From Tissierellia bacterium (GTDB lineage Bacteria > Bacillota > Clostridia > Tissierellales > Peptoniphilaceae), in assembly GCA_030528125.1 (NCBI GenBank), contig JAUMZM010000009.1:1-42916 (forward strand): 42,916 nt of DNA, given 5' to 3'. The notes beneath the pieces are model-generated. The model saw only the letters and a program-made list of their open reading frames with translations. It was not told the DNA's origin and made no database searches. This document shows positions 8,895-17,485 of the stretch, in pieces; position 1 is the stretch's first letter, and each line of letters starts with the position of its first letter. A program made the translations under genes and the position numbers.

Positions 8895-10312
8895 ATTCTT
8901 ATATCTCTCTTTCCTTGTTTGATATCTTCTAACCAACCTCTTGTCTTTTCTCTTATTGTTTCGTTTTTAATTGTTGGAATCATCTTTTGAATTAATTTTT
9001 CTCCATCTTCTCTTGTCTTATCTGACGCATAGTCGCATAAGTATTCTTGTAATGTCATCATTGCATTCGGTGAGCATATATTTCCTATCTCACCTTTTTT
9101 TACAAGAGACATAAATCTATCTCCGGTTCTTCCTTTTCTATAGCAAGCTGTACAAAATGATGGTATATGGCCCATAGAAATCAACCAATCTACTATTTCA
9201 TCTAAAGTTCTTGTATCAGCTAGATCGAATTGTTCTCCTCCATTGTCTTCTTCTAGATCTTCATCATATCCGCCAACTGATGTCTTACTTCCACCAGATA
9301 TTTGACTTATTCCTAATTCTAGAACTCTTTGTCTTGTCTTCTTACTTTCTCTTGTTGAAATTATCATTCCTGTATAAGGAACTGCTATTCTTATACATGC
9401 GACGATTTTTGCAAATATATCATCATTTATTGAATTGTCAAAATCATTAGGATCTATATCATCTGCAGGTCTAATTCTTGGAACAGATATTGTGTGTGGT
9501 CCTACTCCAAATCTTGCTTCGAGATGTTCTGCATGCATCAATAATCCTATGAAATCATATTTGTAATTTTCAAGTCCAAATAATACTCCACATCCAACAT
9601 CATCAATCCCACCAAGTTGAGCGCGATCCATAGCTTCTGTATGATATCTATAATCATGTTTTGGTCCTGTTGGATGTAATCTCTCATAGTCTTTTTTATT
9701 ATATGTTTCTTGGAATAAAATATATGTCCCTATACCTACTTCTTTTAATTTTCTGTAATTTTCTATTGTTGTAGCTGCTATATTTACATTTACTCTTCTT
9801 ATATCTCCATTTTTGTGATGAATTGAATATATTGTCTTTATGGATTCAAGTACATATTCTATAGGATTATTTATAGGATCCTCTCCTGTTTCTAGTGCAA
9901 GCCTTTTATGTCCCATATCTTGAAGAGCAATTACTTCTTTTTTGATTTCTTCTTGTGTCAATTTTTTTCTTGGAATTTGTTTGTTTTTTGCATGATATGG
10001 ACAGTATACACATCCATTTACACAATAATTTGATAGATAAAGTGGTGCAAATAATACTATTCTATTTCCATAGAATCTAAGTTTTAATTCTTTTGCAAGA
10101 TTAAACATTTTTTCATTTAGATCTTCTTCTTCACATGATAAAAGAACAAAAGCTTCTTTGTGTGTTAAACCTTTTGCATCTTTTGCTTTTTCTAAGATTT
10201 CTTCTATCATATCTCTATTATGTGCATTTTCTTTTCCGAATTCTATCGTTCTAAGAATTTCTTCATGATTAATAAATTCTTCGGCGTTTTCTGATTTTAC
10301 ATCATATTTCAT
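8891..10312 (-). CDS. hydG: [FeFe] hydrogenase maturase HydG (tyrosine lyase)
   Basis: HydG is a radical SAM enzyme that cleaves tyrosine to supply the CO and CN ligands of the H-cluster. The N-terminal radical SAM cluster motif is CVNGCVYC (CxxxCxxC), preceded by LYLSNY. The auxiliary Fe-S cluster module at the C-terminus is visible as SFCTACYRKGRTGDRFM followed by NICSPNAM. The length of 473 residues matches HydG and is longer than ThiH (about 370 residues), and the C-terminal CTACYRxGRTG motif separates it from ThiH. It lies 4 bp after hydE and overlaps hydF by 4 bp, so all three are coexpressed. Confidence 0.95.
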   Translation of the reverse strand: MKYDVKSENAEEFINHEEILRTIEFGKENAHNRDMIEEILEKAKDAKGLTHKEAFVLLSCEEEDLNEKMFNLAKELKLRFYGNRIVLFAPLYLSNYCVNGCVYCPYHAKNKQIPRKKLTQEEIKKEVIALQDMGHKRLALETGEDPINNPIEYVLESIKTIYSIHHKNGDIRRVNVNIAATTIENYRKLKEVGIGTYILFQETYNKKDYERLHPTGPKHDYRYHTEAMDRAQLGGIDDVGCGVLFGLENYKYDFIGLLMHAEHLEARFGVGPHTISVPRIRPADDIDPNDFDNSINDDIFAKIVACIRIAVPYTGMIISTRESKKTRQRVLELGISQISGGSKTSVGGYDEDLEEDNGGEQFDLADTRTLDEIVDWLISMGHIPSFCTACYRKGRTGDRFMSLVKKGEIGNICSPNAMMTLQEYLCDYASDKTREDGEKLIQKMIPTIKNETIREKTRGWLEDIKQGKRDIRI

Positions 10313-10316
10313 TATC

Positions 10317-11336
10317 TTATTCTCCTTTGTAATCTCCAGGATCTATGGCTATTTCATAGCCGTATTCCTTTAAAAGATCATCTAATTTTTTTAGTCCAAA
10401 GGCGCTTTCAAGTCCTGTTACTTTCTTATTATCATAAAGTGTGTAATTGTCTTTTGCAAAAGAAGGGCTCAAATTTGGCATTATGACATTAGCGCCTGAC
10501 AAAATACCTTTTATTCTCCCATTTTCATCAATGGTATTAAGTGCTGTTGTAGATGGAATTAGAGCATTTGGATTTTCTATTCTTAATATCGAAATAAGTC
10601 TTGTAGTAAGATTTGAAGTTCCATTTTTGAAATTTCTAAATTTTGTATCCTTATGAGAAATAAAAGGACCTATTCCTATCATTTGAGGTCTAATATCTCT
10701 TATAAGTTTTATATCTTCTATATGAGTTTTAGTACAAGTATATGGAGCTTCAACCATAAAGCCTGTACCTATTTGATAGCCTAAGCTTTTCATATATTTT
10801 AAAGCTTCTATTCTAGAGGATAAATTTTGATCTTTAGGATGAATTTTATTAAATACTTCTTCATTAGCTGATTCATGTCTTAGAAGAAATCTATCAGCTC
10901 CAGCTTTTCTTAATCTATCGTATGATTCATGCTCTCTTACACCTATTGAAAGTGTTATTCTCATATCTTTGTATTTGTCTTTTATCTTTGATATTATTTC
11001 CGCAAAAAAATCATCTCCAAGAAGAGGATCTTCTCCTCCTTGCAAAACAACAGTCCTAAATCCTACACTATATCCAAAATCTGCTTGTCTTAGAATTTGA
11101 TCTTTTGTAAGTCTAAACCTTTTTATTGATCTATTATCTCTATTTATTCCACAATAAAAACAACCTTGCTTGCAATAATTTGATATTTCAATTAATCCTC
11201 TTATGTAAATTTTATTTGAATAGACTTTCTTAGTTAGATCTCTTGCTCTTTTATAAAGATTATCTATTTCTTTTTTGTCATTTGTTGTCAAAAGATATAA
11301 TAATTCGCTATCTGAAAATTTATAATTTTGTGGCAT
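10317..11336 (-). CDS. hydE: [FeFe] hydrogenase maturase HydE (radical SAM)
   Basis: HydE is a radical SAM enzyme of the BioB/PylB group that acts in building the dithiomethylamine bridge of the H-cluster. The motif EISNYCKQGCFYCGINRDN carries CxxxCxxC near residue 50. GGEDPLLGD is the GGE-type SAM-binding motif. The length of 339 residues is normal. The linkage to hydG and hydF decides the call over the close relatives BioB and PylB. It is the first gene of the operon, and its upstream region (11337-11484) holds candidate promoter elements and a direct repeat. Confidence 0.93.
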   Translation of the reverse strand: MPQNYKFSDSELLYLLTTNDKKEIDNLYKRARDLTKKVYSNKIYIRGLIEISNYCKQGCFYCGINRDNRSIKRFRLTKDQILRQADFGYSVGFRTVVLQGGEDPLLGDDFFAEIISKIKDKYKDMRITLSIGVREHESYDRLRKAGADRFLLRHESANEEVFNKIHPKDQNLSSRIEALKYMKSLGYQIGTGFMVEAPYTCTKTHIEDIKLIRDIRPQMIGIGPFISHKDTKFRNFKNGTSNLTTRLISILRIENPNALIPSTTALNTIDENGRIKGILSGANVIMPNLSPSFAKDNYTLYDNKKVTGLESAFGLKKLDDLLKEYGYEIAIDPGDYKGE

Positions 11337-11484
11337 AAGTTTCCTTTTTGATAAAATTTTTGATTTATTAATAATTCTTATAACAAATCACGATAATTAC
11401 TAAAATAATTACAACAATTCACCTACTGTAGTCAAGTGTTTTTGTCACCTTTGATATAATTATAACATAGTTATTGTTTGAAAG
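11337..11484 (-). promoter_or_regulatory. Upstream regulatory region of hydEGF
   Basis: This 148-bp AT-rich stretch separates hydE from the next gene's terminator. On the minus strand it contains TATAAT (11459-11464) and, further down, TTGACT (11430-11435) with a weak TAATTA 18 bp on. The octamer ATAATTAC occurs twice on the plus strand at 11393-11400 and 11405-11412, with a 12-bp period. That may be an operator, because it lies just downstream of the TTGACT element. No regulator is identified. Confidence 0.35.
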
Positions 11485-11520
11485 AAAAAATAAGCCCTGT
11501 GATTTTCATCAAGGCTTATT
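11485..11520 (-). terminator. Terminator of the FAD oxidoreductase gene
   Basis: On the minus strand AATAAGCC (11513-11520) pairs with GGCTTATT (11489-11496) and is followed by TTTTTTC. It sits 9 bp after the stop codon of the flavoprotein gene and insulates it from hydE. Confidence 0.75.
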
Positions 11521-11528
11521 AAATATTT

Positions 11529-12902
11529 TTATTTATCTGATAAGATTCTTGCAATTTCTACACCTGATGCAGATGCTTGTGATAATGAATGTGTTACTCC
11601 ACTTCCATCTCCTATTGCATATAGACCTTTTTGTTTTGTTTCAAAACTAGAATCAACTTTTACATCTGAATTGTAGAATTTGACTTCTACTCCATATAAT
11701 AGAGTATCTTCATTTGCCATTCCTGGTGCAATCTTATCTAATGCATAGATCATCTCTATGATATCATCCATCTGTCTTTTTGGCATAACAAGTGATAAAT
11801 CACCAGGTGTTGCATTAAGAGTTGGAACTGTAAAGCACTTTTTCATTCTTCTTTCAGAAGATCTTCTTCCTTTTATAAGATCTCCAAATCTTTGAAGCAA
11901 TACTCCTCCTCCTAGCATATTTGAAAGTCTTGCTATTGATTCTCCATATTCATTTGAATCCTTAAAAGGCTCTGTGAATCTATTTGATACTAAAAGAGCA
12001 AAGTTTGTGTTTTGGGTTTGTAAGCTAGGATCAGCATAAGAGTGACCATTTACTGTTATTATTCCATTTGTATTTTCTGTTACAACCTCACCATAAGGAT
12101 TCATACAGAAAGTTCTTACAAGATCTGAATATTGGCTTGTCTGATATACAATTTTTGATTCATAAACTTGATCTGTTATATGCTTAAAAACTTCTGCAGG
12201 TACTTCTACTCTTACTCCAATATCAACTCTGTTTTTCCTTTGTTCTACTCCAAAATTATCGCAGATTTCAGAAATCCATTTTGAACCACTTCTTCCAGAT
12301 GCAAGAACCAAATCTTTGCAAGTAAAAGATTCTCCTTTATTGGTAGTTATTGTATATAAATCATCTTTATAATCAACTTTTTCAACTACTGTATTAAATT
12401 TAAAATCAATTGTATCTTTTACATAATCATATATTTTCTGTAAAATTCTTCTATTTCTTTCAGTACCAAAATGTCTTACCTTAGCACTTAAAAGATGAAG
12501 ATTGTTTTTTAAGCATATTGTCTTAAGATCTGTATTATCTGTTGAATATAACTTACTATTTCCTCCATCAAATTCATTTAAAACAGAATCAACATATTCC
12601 ATCAAATCCATGGCCTTATCAATTCCTACAATCTGATGAAGATCTCCTCCAAAATTAGTTGTAATATTATATTTTCCATCTGATAGAGTTCCTGCTCCAC
12701 CAAATCCATACATTATATTGCAAGGTTTGCAATTTATACAATGATCTACTTTTCCTTCAGTTATAGGGCATACTCTATTTTCAACTTTTCTTCCAGCATC
12801 TATTATCAAAACTTTTTTATCTGTATGTAACTTTGTAAATTCATAAGCTGCAAATGAGCCTCCAGCTCCTGCTCCTACTATAATAACATCATAATCTTTC
12901 AT
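11529..12902 (-). CDS. NAD(P)/FAD-dependent oxidoreductase
   Basis: Flavoprotein of about 457 residues with an N-terminal Rossmann FAD-binding motif DVIIVGAGAGGSFAAYEF. A cysteine cluster follows at about residues 45-62 (CPITEGKVDHCINCKPCN), then GFGGAGTLSDGK and a second FAD contact AIGDGSGVTHSLSQASASG at the C-terminus. This matches a conserved clostridial family annotated only as FAD-dependent oxidoreductase. The four-cysteine region may hold an Fe-S cluster or a redox disulfide (inference). The ATG at 12902 has AGGAGC 8 nt upstream, and the ATG two codons earlier is too close to it. It is probably monocistronic. The substrate is unknown. Confidence 0.75.
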   Translation of the reverse strand: MKDYDVIIVGAGAGGSFAAYEFTKLHTDKKVLIIDAGRKVENRVCPITEGKVDHCINCKPCNIMYGFGGAGTLSDGKYNITTNFGGDLHQIVGIDKAMDLMEYVDSVLNEFDGGNSKLYSTDNTDLKTICLKNNLHLLSAKVRHFGTERNRRILQKIYDYVKDTIDFKFNTVVEKVDYKDDLYTITTNKGESFTCKDLVLASGRSGSKWISEICDNFGVEQRKNRVDIGVRVEVPAEVFKHITDQVYESKIVYQTSQYSDLVRTFCMNPYGEVVTENTNGIITVNGHSYADPSLQTQNTNFALLVSNRFTEPFKDSNEYGESIARLSNMLGGGVLLQRFGDLIKGRRSSERRMKKCFTVPTLNATPGDLSLVMPKRQMDDIIEMIYALDKIAPGMANEDTLLYGVEVKFYNSDVKVDSSFETKQKGLYAIGDGSGVTHSLSQASASGVEIARILSDK

Positions 12903-12966
12903 ATACATTGCTCCTTTATTTAATCGTACTAACCTATTATATCAAATATTTATTATTTTGCACGTA

Positions 12967-13016
12967 AAAACTGATCTCATCAGTAGATTTTAACCCAACT
13001 TTTAGAAATCAGTTTT
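12967..13016 (-). terminator. Candidate terminator after serS
   Basis: AAAACTGAT (12967-12975) and ATCAGTTTT (13008-13016) can form a 9-bp stem with a long loop just beyond the serS stop codon. It is weaker than the other terminators because of the 32-nt loop. Confidence 0.45.
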
Positions 13017-13028
13017 AATTAATTAAAA

Positions 13029-14318
13029 TTATTTATTTTTAGGATATATTCTGCTAGCCCCGCCCATATACATTTGAAGTGGCTTAGGTATTTTAACTGA
13101 TCCATCTTCTTGTAGTAAATTTTCTAAAAATGCTATTAACATTCTTGGAGGTGCTACTACTGTATTATTTAAAGTATGAGCTAAATAAGTTCCTTTATCT
13201 CCTCTTAATCTTATCTTAAGTCTTCTTGCTTGAGCATCGCCAAGGTTAGAACATGAACCTACCTCAAAGTATTTTTTCTGTCTTGGTGACCATGCTTCGA
13301 CATCTACTGATTTTACTTTTAAGTCTGCAAGATCTCCTGAGCAACATTCCAATGTTCTTACAGGAATTTCAAGTGATCTAAAGAATTCTACTGTATTTTT
13401 CCATAACTCGTCATAGAATTTCATAGAATCTTCTGGTTTACAAATTATAACCATCTCTTGTTTTTCGAATTGATGTATTCTATAAACTCCTCTTTCCTCA
13501 ATACCATGAGCTCCAACTTCTTTTCTAAAACATGGTGAATATGAAGTCATTTTTAATGGTATTTGATCTTCATCTGTAATTGTATCTATAAACTTACCAA
13601 TCATTGAATGTTCACTTGTTCCTATAAGATATAAATCTTCACCTTCTATCTTATACATCATATTTCCCATTTCAGAAAAACTCATTACACCATTAACTAC
13701 ATCAGATCTTATCATAAATGGTGGAATATAATATTCATATCCTTTGTTTATCATAAAATCTCTCGCATAAGATAGAATTGATGAATGAAGTCTAGCTATA
13801 TCTCCTTTAAGATAATAAAATCCTGTTCCCGATGTATTTCTAGAACTATCCAAATCAATTCCATTAAAGGATTCCATAATATCTACATGATAAGGGATTT
13901 CATAATCTGGAACTTTGTTTTCTCCAAATTTTTCAACTTCAACATTCTCACTATCATCTTTTCCTATTGGAACTGAAGGATCAATCATTTGAGGAATTAT
14001 TTGCATTCTTTCTTTAAGCTCATCTTCTAACTTTCTTGTCTCTTCCTCTAGATCTACAATTCTATTATTTATATTTCCTACTTCTTTCTTAGCATCTTCT
14101 GCTTCATCTTTCTTGCCTTGACCGATTAGAGCTCCTATTTGCTTACTTGCTTTATTTCTTTTTGCTCTTAAATTATCTCCTTCAGTTTTTGCATTTCTTA
14201 ATTTTTCATCGATTTCTATTACTTCATCTACTAAAGGCAATTTTTCATCTTGAAATTTCTTTTTGATATTCTCTTTAACCGCTTCAGGGTTTTCTCTTAC
14301 AAATTTTATATCTAACAT
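13029..14318 (-). CDS. serS: Seryl-tRNA synthetase
   Basis: Charges tRNA-Ser with serine in the cytoplasm. The 429-residue protein has the N-terminal coiled-coil tRNA-binding arm (about 30-105, rich in Lys/Glu heptads). The class II catalytic core follows, with motif 2 FRKEVGAHGIEERGVYRIHQFEKQE and motif 3 near the C-terminus (NTVVAPPRMLIAFLEN). The ATG at 14318 follows TTTTAGGAGGAATT. A longer reading from 14354 would begin inside the T-box terminator and can be dismissed. Expression is controlled by the T-box leader directly upstream. Confidence 0.97.
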   Translation of the reverse strand: MLDIKFVRENPEAVKENIKKKFQDEKLPLVDEVIEIDEKLRNAKTEGDNLRAKRNKASKQIGALIGQGKKDEAEDAKKEVGNINNRIVDLEEETRKLEDELKERMQIIPQMIDPSVPIGKDDSENVEVEKFGENKVPDYEIPYHVDIMESFNGIDLDSSRNTSGTGFYYLKGDIARLHSSILSYARDFMINKGYEYYIPPFMIRSDVVNGVMSFSEMGNMMYKIEGEDLYLIGTSEHSMIGKFIDTITDEDQIPLKMTSYSPCFRKEVGAHGIEERGVYRIHQFEKQEMVIICKPEDSMKFYDELWKNTVEFFRSLEIPVRTLECCSGDLADLKVKSVDVEAWSPRQKKYFEVGSCSNLGDAQARRLKIRLRGDKGTYLAHTLNNTVVAPPRMLIAFLENLLQEDGSVKIPKPLQMYMGGASRIYPKNK

Positions 14319-14334
14319 AATTCCTCCTAAAATT

Positions 14335-14504
14335 AAAAAATCTCCCATCCACAAAGGGACGAGAGTCTCGCGGTGCCACCCAATTTAGCATTGCTCACTT
14401 TTTAAAGAAAAGCTCAAAGACGGATTCATTACTTCCAATTAGAGATTTTCACCAGCCATCTCCTCTCTGTAAATCTTTCATAACTACTACTTCTTATCAT
14501 AGCT
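14335..14504 (-). promoter_or_regulatory. T-box riboswitch, serine type, upstream of serS
   Basis: On the minus strand the leader shows the conserved T-box sequence AATTGGGTGGCACCGCG (antiterminator bulge), complementary to the tRNA acceptor end. It is followed by a terminator stem (TCTCGTCC pairing with the GGATGGGAGA side) and TTTTTT. The stem I apical region GGCTGGTGAAAATCTC is also typical. In the specifier region AATGAATCCGTCTTTGAGC the triplet TCC (14422-14424) is a serine codon, matching the downstream gene. Uncharged tRNA-Ser would pair with it and stabilise the antiterminator, so serS is induced by serine starvation. Confidence 0.92.
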
Positions 14505-14521
14505 TATATCCAATTAATTAA

Positions 14522-14549
14522 ATTTTACCATAAATTAAAATAAATTCAA
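14522..14549 (-). promoter_or_regulatory. Predicted promoter of the T-box/serS transcript
   Basis: TTGAAT (14544-14549) and TAAAAT (14522-14527) on the minus strand with a 16-bp spacer, about 20 bp upstream of the T-box stem I. It abuts the nnrE stop codon. Confidence 0.45.
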
Positions 14550-15206
14550 CTACACAAACTTCTCTATTGCTTTATCTGGAATACTTATATCTTCAACTAC
14601 AACCTTACCTTGAAATAAGTTGTTTTTGGTAAGTCCCACCTTTAATAATTGCATACATACAACAAGATCACTATCTACCATATATCCTAATTTCTTTCCA
14701 GTAGTTGCATCCATTCCAGATGGAATATCTATAGACACTTTATAGATTCTTTTTTCATTTATAAGATCAATTACGTAGGAGTAGACTCCCTTAACTTCTC
14801 TATTTAATCCAGTTCCAAACATTCCATCTATTATGGTATTTACTCTATCGATATTTTTATCCATAAATTCCATATCTGAAATTGATTTTATATTATAAAT
14901 TTGATCTGTTAATTTGGATACTATGTTGTATTCTATCTTAAATTCTTCGCTTGCCTTATCTATATCAGATAGAATATAGATATCTACATCTTTTCCTTTG
15001 GATAAAAGATTTCTTGCAATAGCAAGTCCATCTGCTCCGTTATTTCCAACTCCTACAATTATAGCAAATGTCTGTCTTTGTTTTAAATTCAAGTTTTTTA
15101 TAACAGCCATAGCCGCATGTTCTACAAGTACTATTGATGGAATTTCTAAAACTTTTATAGCGTAATTATCAATTTGTTGCATTGTATCTTTGTCTACACT
15201 TATCAT
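14550..15206 (-). CDS. nnrE: NAD(P)H-hydrate epimerase (YjeF N-terminal domain)
   Basis: Interconverts the R and S forms of damaged NAD(P)H hydrate so that the dehydratase can repair it. The protein of about 218 residues shows the YjeF_N signatures VGVGNNGADGLAIARNL, DGMFGTGLNREVKG and DIPSGMDATTGKKLG. Only the epimerase domain is present, whereas many bacteria fuse it to the NnrD dehydratase (YjeF C-terminal domain), which must be elsewhere or absent. The ATG at 15206 overlaps the dnaI TGA (ATGA). An in-frame start at 15239 would overlap dnaI further. It ends with TAG. Confidence 0.88.
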   Translation of the reverse strand: MISVDKDTMQQIDNYAIKVLEIPSIVLVEHAAMAVIKNLNLKQRQTFAIIVGVGNNGADGLAIARNLLSKGKDVDIYILSDIDKASEEFKIEYNIVSKLTDQIYNIKSISDMEFMDKNIDRVNTIIDGMFGTGLNREVKGVYSYVIDLINEKRIYKVSIDIPSGMDATTGKKLGYMVDSDLVVCMQLLKVGLTKNNLFQGKVVVEDISIPDKAIEKFV

Positions 15207-16165
15207 TTTAATCTCAAATCCTCTCCATATATTTCCCAAAGCTTAAATGTACCAAGAAGCCTTGATAAAATTCTATCTCCATATATTTCACGAAACTCAT
15301 CTAAGTTGTGATTTGAAGAAAATATCATAGCTTTGCCATTTATCATTCTATCATTTATTATCTCAAAGAAATTAGAAATATCCAAATCTCCTCTTATATT
15401 CTCTGCTCCAAGATCATCTACTATCAATAAATCTGTTTTAAATAAAGAATCATATTTTTCTTTTAGCTTTTCTTTGCCTTCTGCAAAAGAATAATAATAA
15501 TCTTGCATAAAAGAAAATAGCTTTGGAGCAGTCCAATAAATCACAGAGTAATTAGAATCCATAAGTTCTTTTGCAATTGAATTAATTAAAAATGTCTTTC
15601 CTCTTCCAACATCTCCAAAAATATAAATATTTCCATTAGAAACTTTAGAAAAATGAGATATATATTCTTTTGCTTCAATTAGAATGTCACTTATATTATC
15701 ATAAGGTGATTCATCATAGTTTTTATATCTGTTTTTAGAATAGAGATTTTTGTTAAAAGTATTGAAATTTTCTCTTCTAAGAACATTTTTCAAATTACTC
15801 ATGTTATATCTTTCTTCTATTATAAGTTGATTTAAACAAGAGCAAATTTTCCCATTTACATAACCTGTGTCTTTACAAAGATTATGATAATATCTTTTCT
15901 TAAGATAATCCTTAGGATATCCATTTGTTACTAGATATTCTTCTTTTCTTTTTATAAGAACATTTATTTTTTCTTCATCTTTACTTGTATCGATATTATC
16001 AAAAACTTTGTTTACTGCATCAAATCCTATGTTTTTTATTTTCTGATCAATTATTCTTATTTCAGGAATCTGTCTATAAATTTTTTCTTTTCTTTGCAGA
16101 TTTTCCCTTTCGATATTTAATTTTCTATTATCAAAAGCTTCTTTTGCTTTTTCATAAACACTCAA
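15203..16165 (-). CDS. dnaI: Primosomal protein DnaI / DnaC-type helicase loader
   Basis: AAA+ ATPase that loads the replicative helicase DnaB onto DNA. The N-terminal part has a cysteine-containing zinc-binding segment (CKDTGYVNGKICSCL). The ATPase domain shows Walker A FGDVGRGKTFLINSIA and Walker B LLIVDDLGAENIRGD, followed by the sensor region MIFSSNHNLDEF and an arginine in GDRILSRLLG. The length of 320 residues suits DnaI. The gene lies directly after dnaD (4-bp overlap) and in the same operon as dnaB, supporting the helicase-loader role. Confidence 0.9.
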   Translation of the reverse strand: MSVYEKAKEAFDNRKLNIERENLQRKEKIYRQIPEIRIIDQKIKNIGFDAVNKVFDNIDTSKDEEKINVLIKRKEEYLVTNGYPKDYLKKRYYHNLCKDTGYVNGKICSCLNQLIIEERYNMSNLKNVLRRENFNTFNKNLYSKNRYKNYDESPYDNISDILIEAKEYISHFSKVSNGNIYIFGDVGRGKTFLINSIAKELMDSNYSVIYWTAPKLFSFMQDYYYSFAEGKEKLKEKYDSLFKTDLLIVDDLGAENIRGDLDISNFFEIINDRMINGKAMIFSSNHNLDEFREIYGDRILSRLLGTFKLWEIYGEDLRLK

Positions 16166-16908
16166 TTAAGATCACCTTGCTTTTTTCGTCTTTCCGCTCT
16201 TTGCTTTCTAAATCTCTCTGTTATGGAATCTCCACTTTCATCATTTGTTTTTGTTGTGGATGTTTTCTTTTTAGTATATTTTTTAGGAGACTTAGAATAA
16301 GAATTATCACTTAATTCATATTCTTTAAGTTCTTTTAGGCTATGTATTCCCTTATCTCTCCAGCTTACAGCAAAAGCTAATGCGTACTTTGGATCTACAT
16401 TGCCCTTTTTTTCTTTTGCCTGTTTAAAAGCTTCTGTTATTAGTTCTGGAGCAATGTTAATATCATCCATTGTCTCATTTATTCTAGTTATCTCTGCTGG
16501 AGTTAGACTTCTTTTTATAATATCTTCTATGTTATTGAACATAGACATTGATCTATCTATTATATCTTTATTATTAGTCTCTTCAGTTTCATTAGTCTCT
16601 CCACCAAAATACGCTTGTCTTAGGGAATTTATCTCATAAAACTCATTTCCATAATTATATTTCTTTATACTTATAAGATTATAATTTCTAAGAGTTTCAA
16701 TAGCTTCTTCTATTGATTTTTTATCAACATTGAAAAAGCCTGCCATCTGATACAAATCAATATCTTCTGTGTCATTTGCTTTTTTTACCATCAACAAAAA
16801 AACTTTTAGGCTTAATTCATCAAGAAGTCTCATAAAACTATTTATAAACATATTTTCAATTGGAGTAGAACCCATATCAAGTTTCATCTTTTCAATTTTA
16901 ACTTTCAA
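16162..16908 (-). CDS. DnaD-domain replication initiation protein
   Basis: Primosome protein of 248 residues. The N-terminal half is a winged-helix-like region (about 20-100). The C-terminal half holds the DnaB_2/DnaD domain, seen in LTPAEITRINETMDDINIAPELI, ALAFAVSWRDKGIHSLKELK, followed by a charged tail that may bind DNA. The likely start is TTG at 16908: GAGAGG lies 6 nt before it, while the first ATG (16887) has no ribosome binding site. It overlaps the GNAT gene by 11 bp and dnaI by 4 bp. Together with dnaI and dnaB it forms a replication-restart and initiation module. Confidence 0.85.
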   Translation of the reverse strand: MKVKIEKMKLDMGSTPIENMFINSFMRLLDELSLKVFLLMVKKANDTEDIDLYQMAGFFNVDKKSIEEAIETLRNYNLISIKKYNYGNEFYEINSLRQAYFGGETNETEETNNKDIIDRSMSMFNNIEDIIKRSLTPAEITRINETMDDINIAPELITEAFKQAKEKKGNVDPKYALAFAVSWRDKGIHSLKELKEYELSDNSYSKSPKKYTKKKTSTTKTNDESGDSITERFRKQRAERRKKQGDLN

Positions 16909-17485
16909 TTTTATCCTCTCTTTTCAATACCATTTTATAAATTTTTGAATAAATTACAGAATTGATTTCTTCAAAATTCGATGGATCTAATTCTATATTT
17001 TGATTTTCAAAAACTTCTATATCTTCGCCAACTATTTCAAATCCAAGTTTCTTATAAAGATTAAGTGCTCTTTGATTAAATGTATTAACATCAAGTGTCA
17101 TTTCAACAAATCCAAGCTCATTAAAATAATAGTTTAAGAAAGCTTTCATAGCTTCATATCCATATCCTTTGCCAACATATTGTGGAGAAAATACTATTCC
17201 TAATTTGCTTGTCTTTTTAAAAACTTTTATTCCTTTTATTCCTATAAATCCTATGAATTTATCTTCTTTTTTTTCATAAACTGCAAAATACTTTTTCCTA
17301 AGTGCATTTACTGAATTTATCCAAATTCTAGCATCAAAACTTGTAAAATTTCCGTAATTATAGCCTTTCAAAAGAGGAGTTTCAAAATTTCCCCATTCAC
17401 TAAATTTAAGAGCATCTGAAAACTCTATATTTTTAATATAAATTCTTTTTGTTTCTGCTATATAATTATTGTTGTTCTTCTTCAT
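16898..17485 (-). CDS. GNAT family N-acetyltransferase (RimJ/RimL type)
   Basis: The 195-residue protein has the GNAT fold: TKRIYIKNIEFSDALKFSEW at the start, the acetyl-CoA-binding segment LGIVFSPQYVGKGYGYEAMKAFL (Q/RxxGxG/A type), and VNTFNQRALNLYKKLGFEIVGE at the end. That pattern is typical of RimJ/RimL-like acetyltransferases acting on protein N-termini or small amines. The substrate is unknown. It is wedged between dnaB (20-bp overlap) and dnaD (11-bp overlap), so it is certainly cotranscribed with replication genes, but nothing else links it to replication. Confidence 0.82.
   Translation of the reverse strand: MKKNNNNYIAETKRIYIKNIEFSDALKFSEWGNFETPLLKGYNYGNFTSFDARIWINSVNALRKKYFAVYEKKEDKFIGFIGIKGIKVFKKTSKLGIVFSPQYVGKGYGYEAMKAFLNYYFNELGFVEMTLDVNTFNQRALNLYKKLGFEIVGEDIEVFENQNIELDPSNFEEINSVIYSKIYKMVLKREDKIES

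Noticed and set aside
8891-10312. ThiH (thiazole synthase tyrosine lyase) instead of HydG
   Set aside because: The C-terminal CTACYRxGRTG cluster motif, the length of 473 residues and linkage to hydE/hydF identify HydG.
13029-14354. Longer serS reading starting at 14354
   Set aside because: The extra 12 codons lie in the T-box terminator and ribosome binding site; the ATG at 14318 has AGGAGG at correct spacing.
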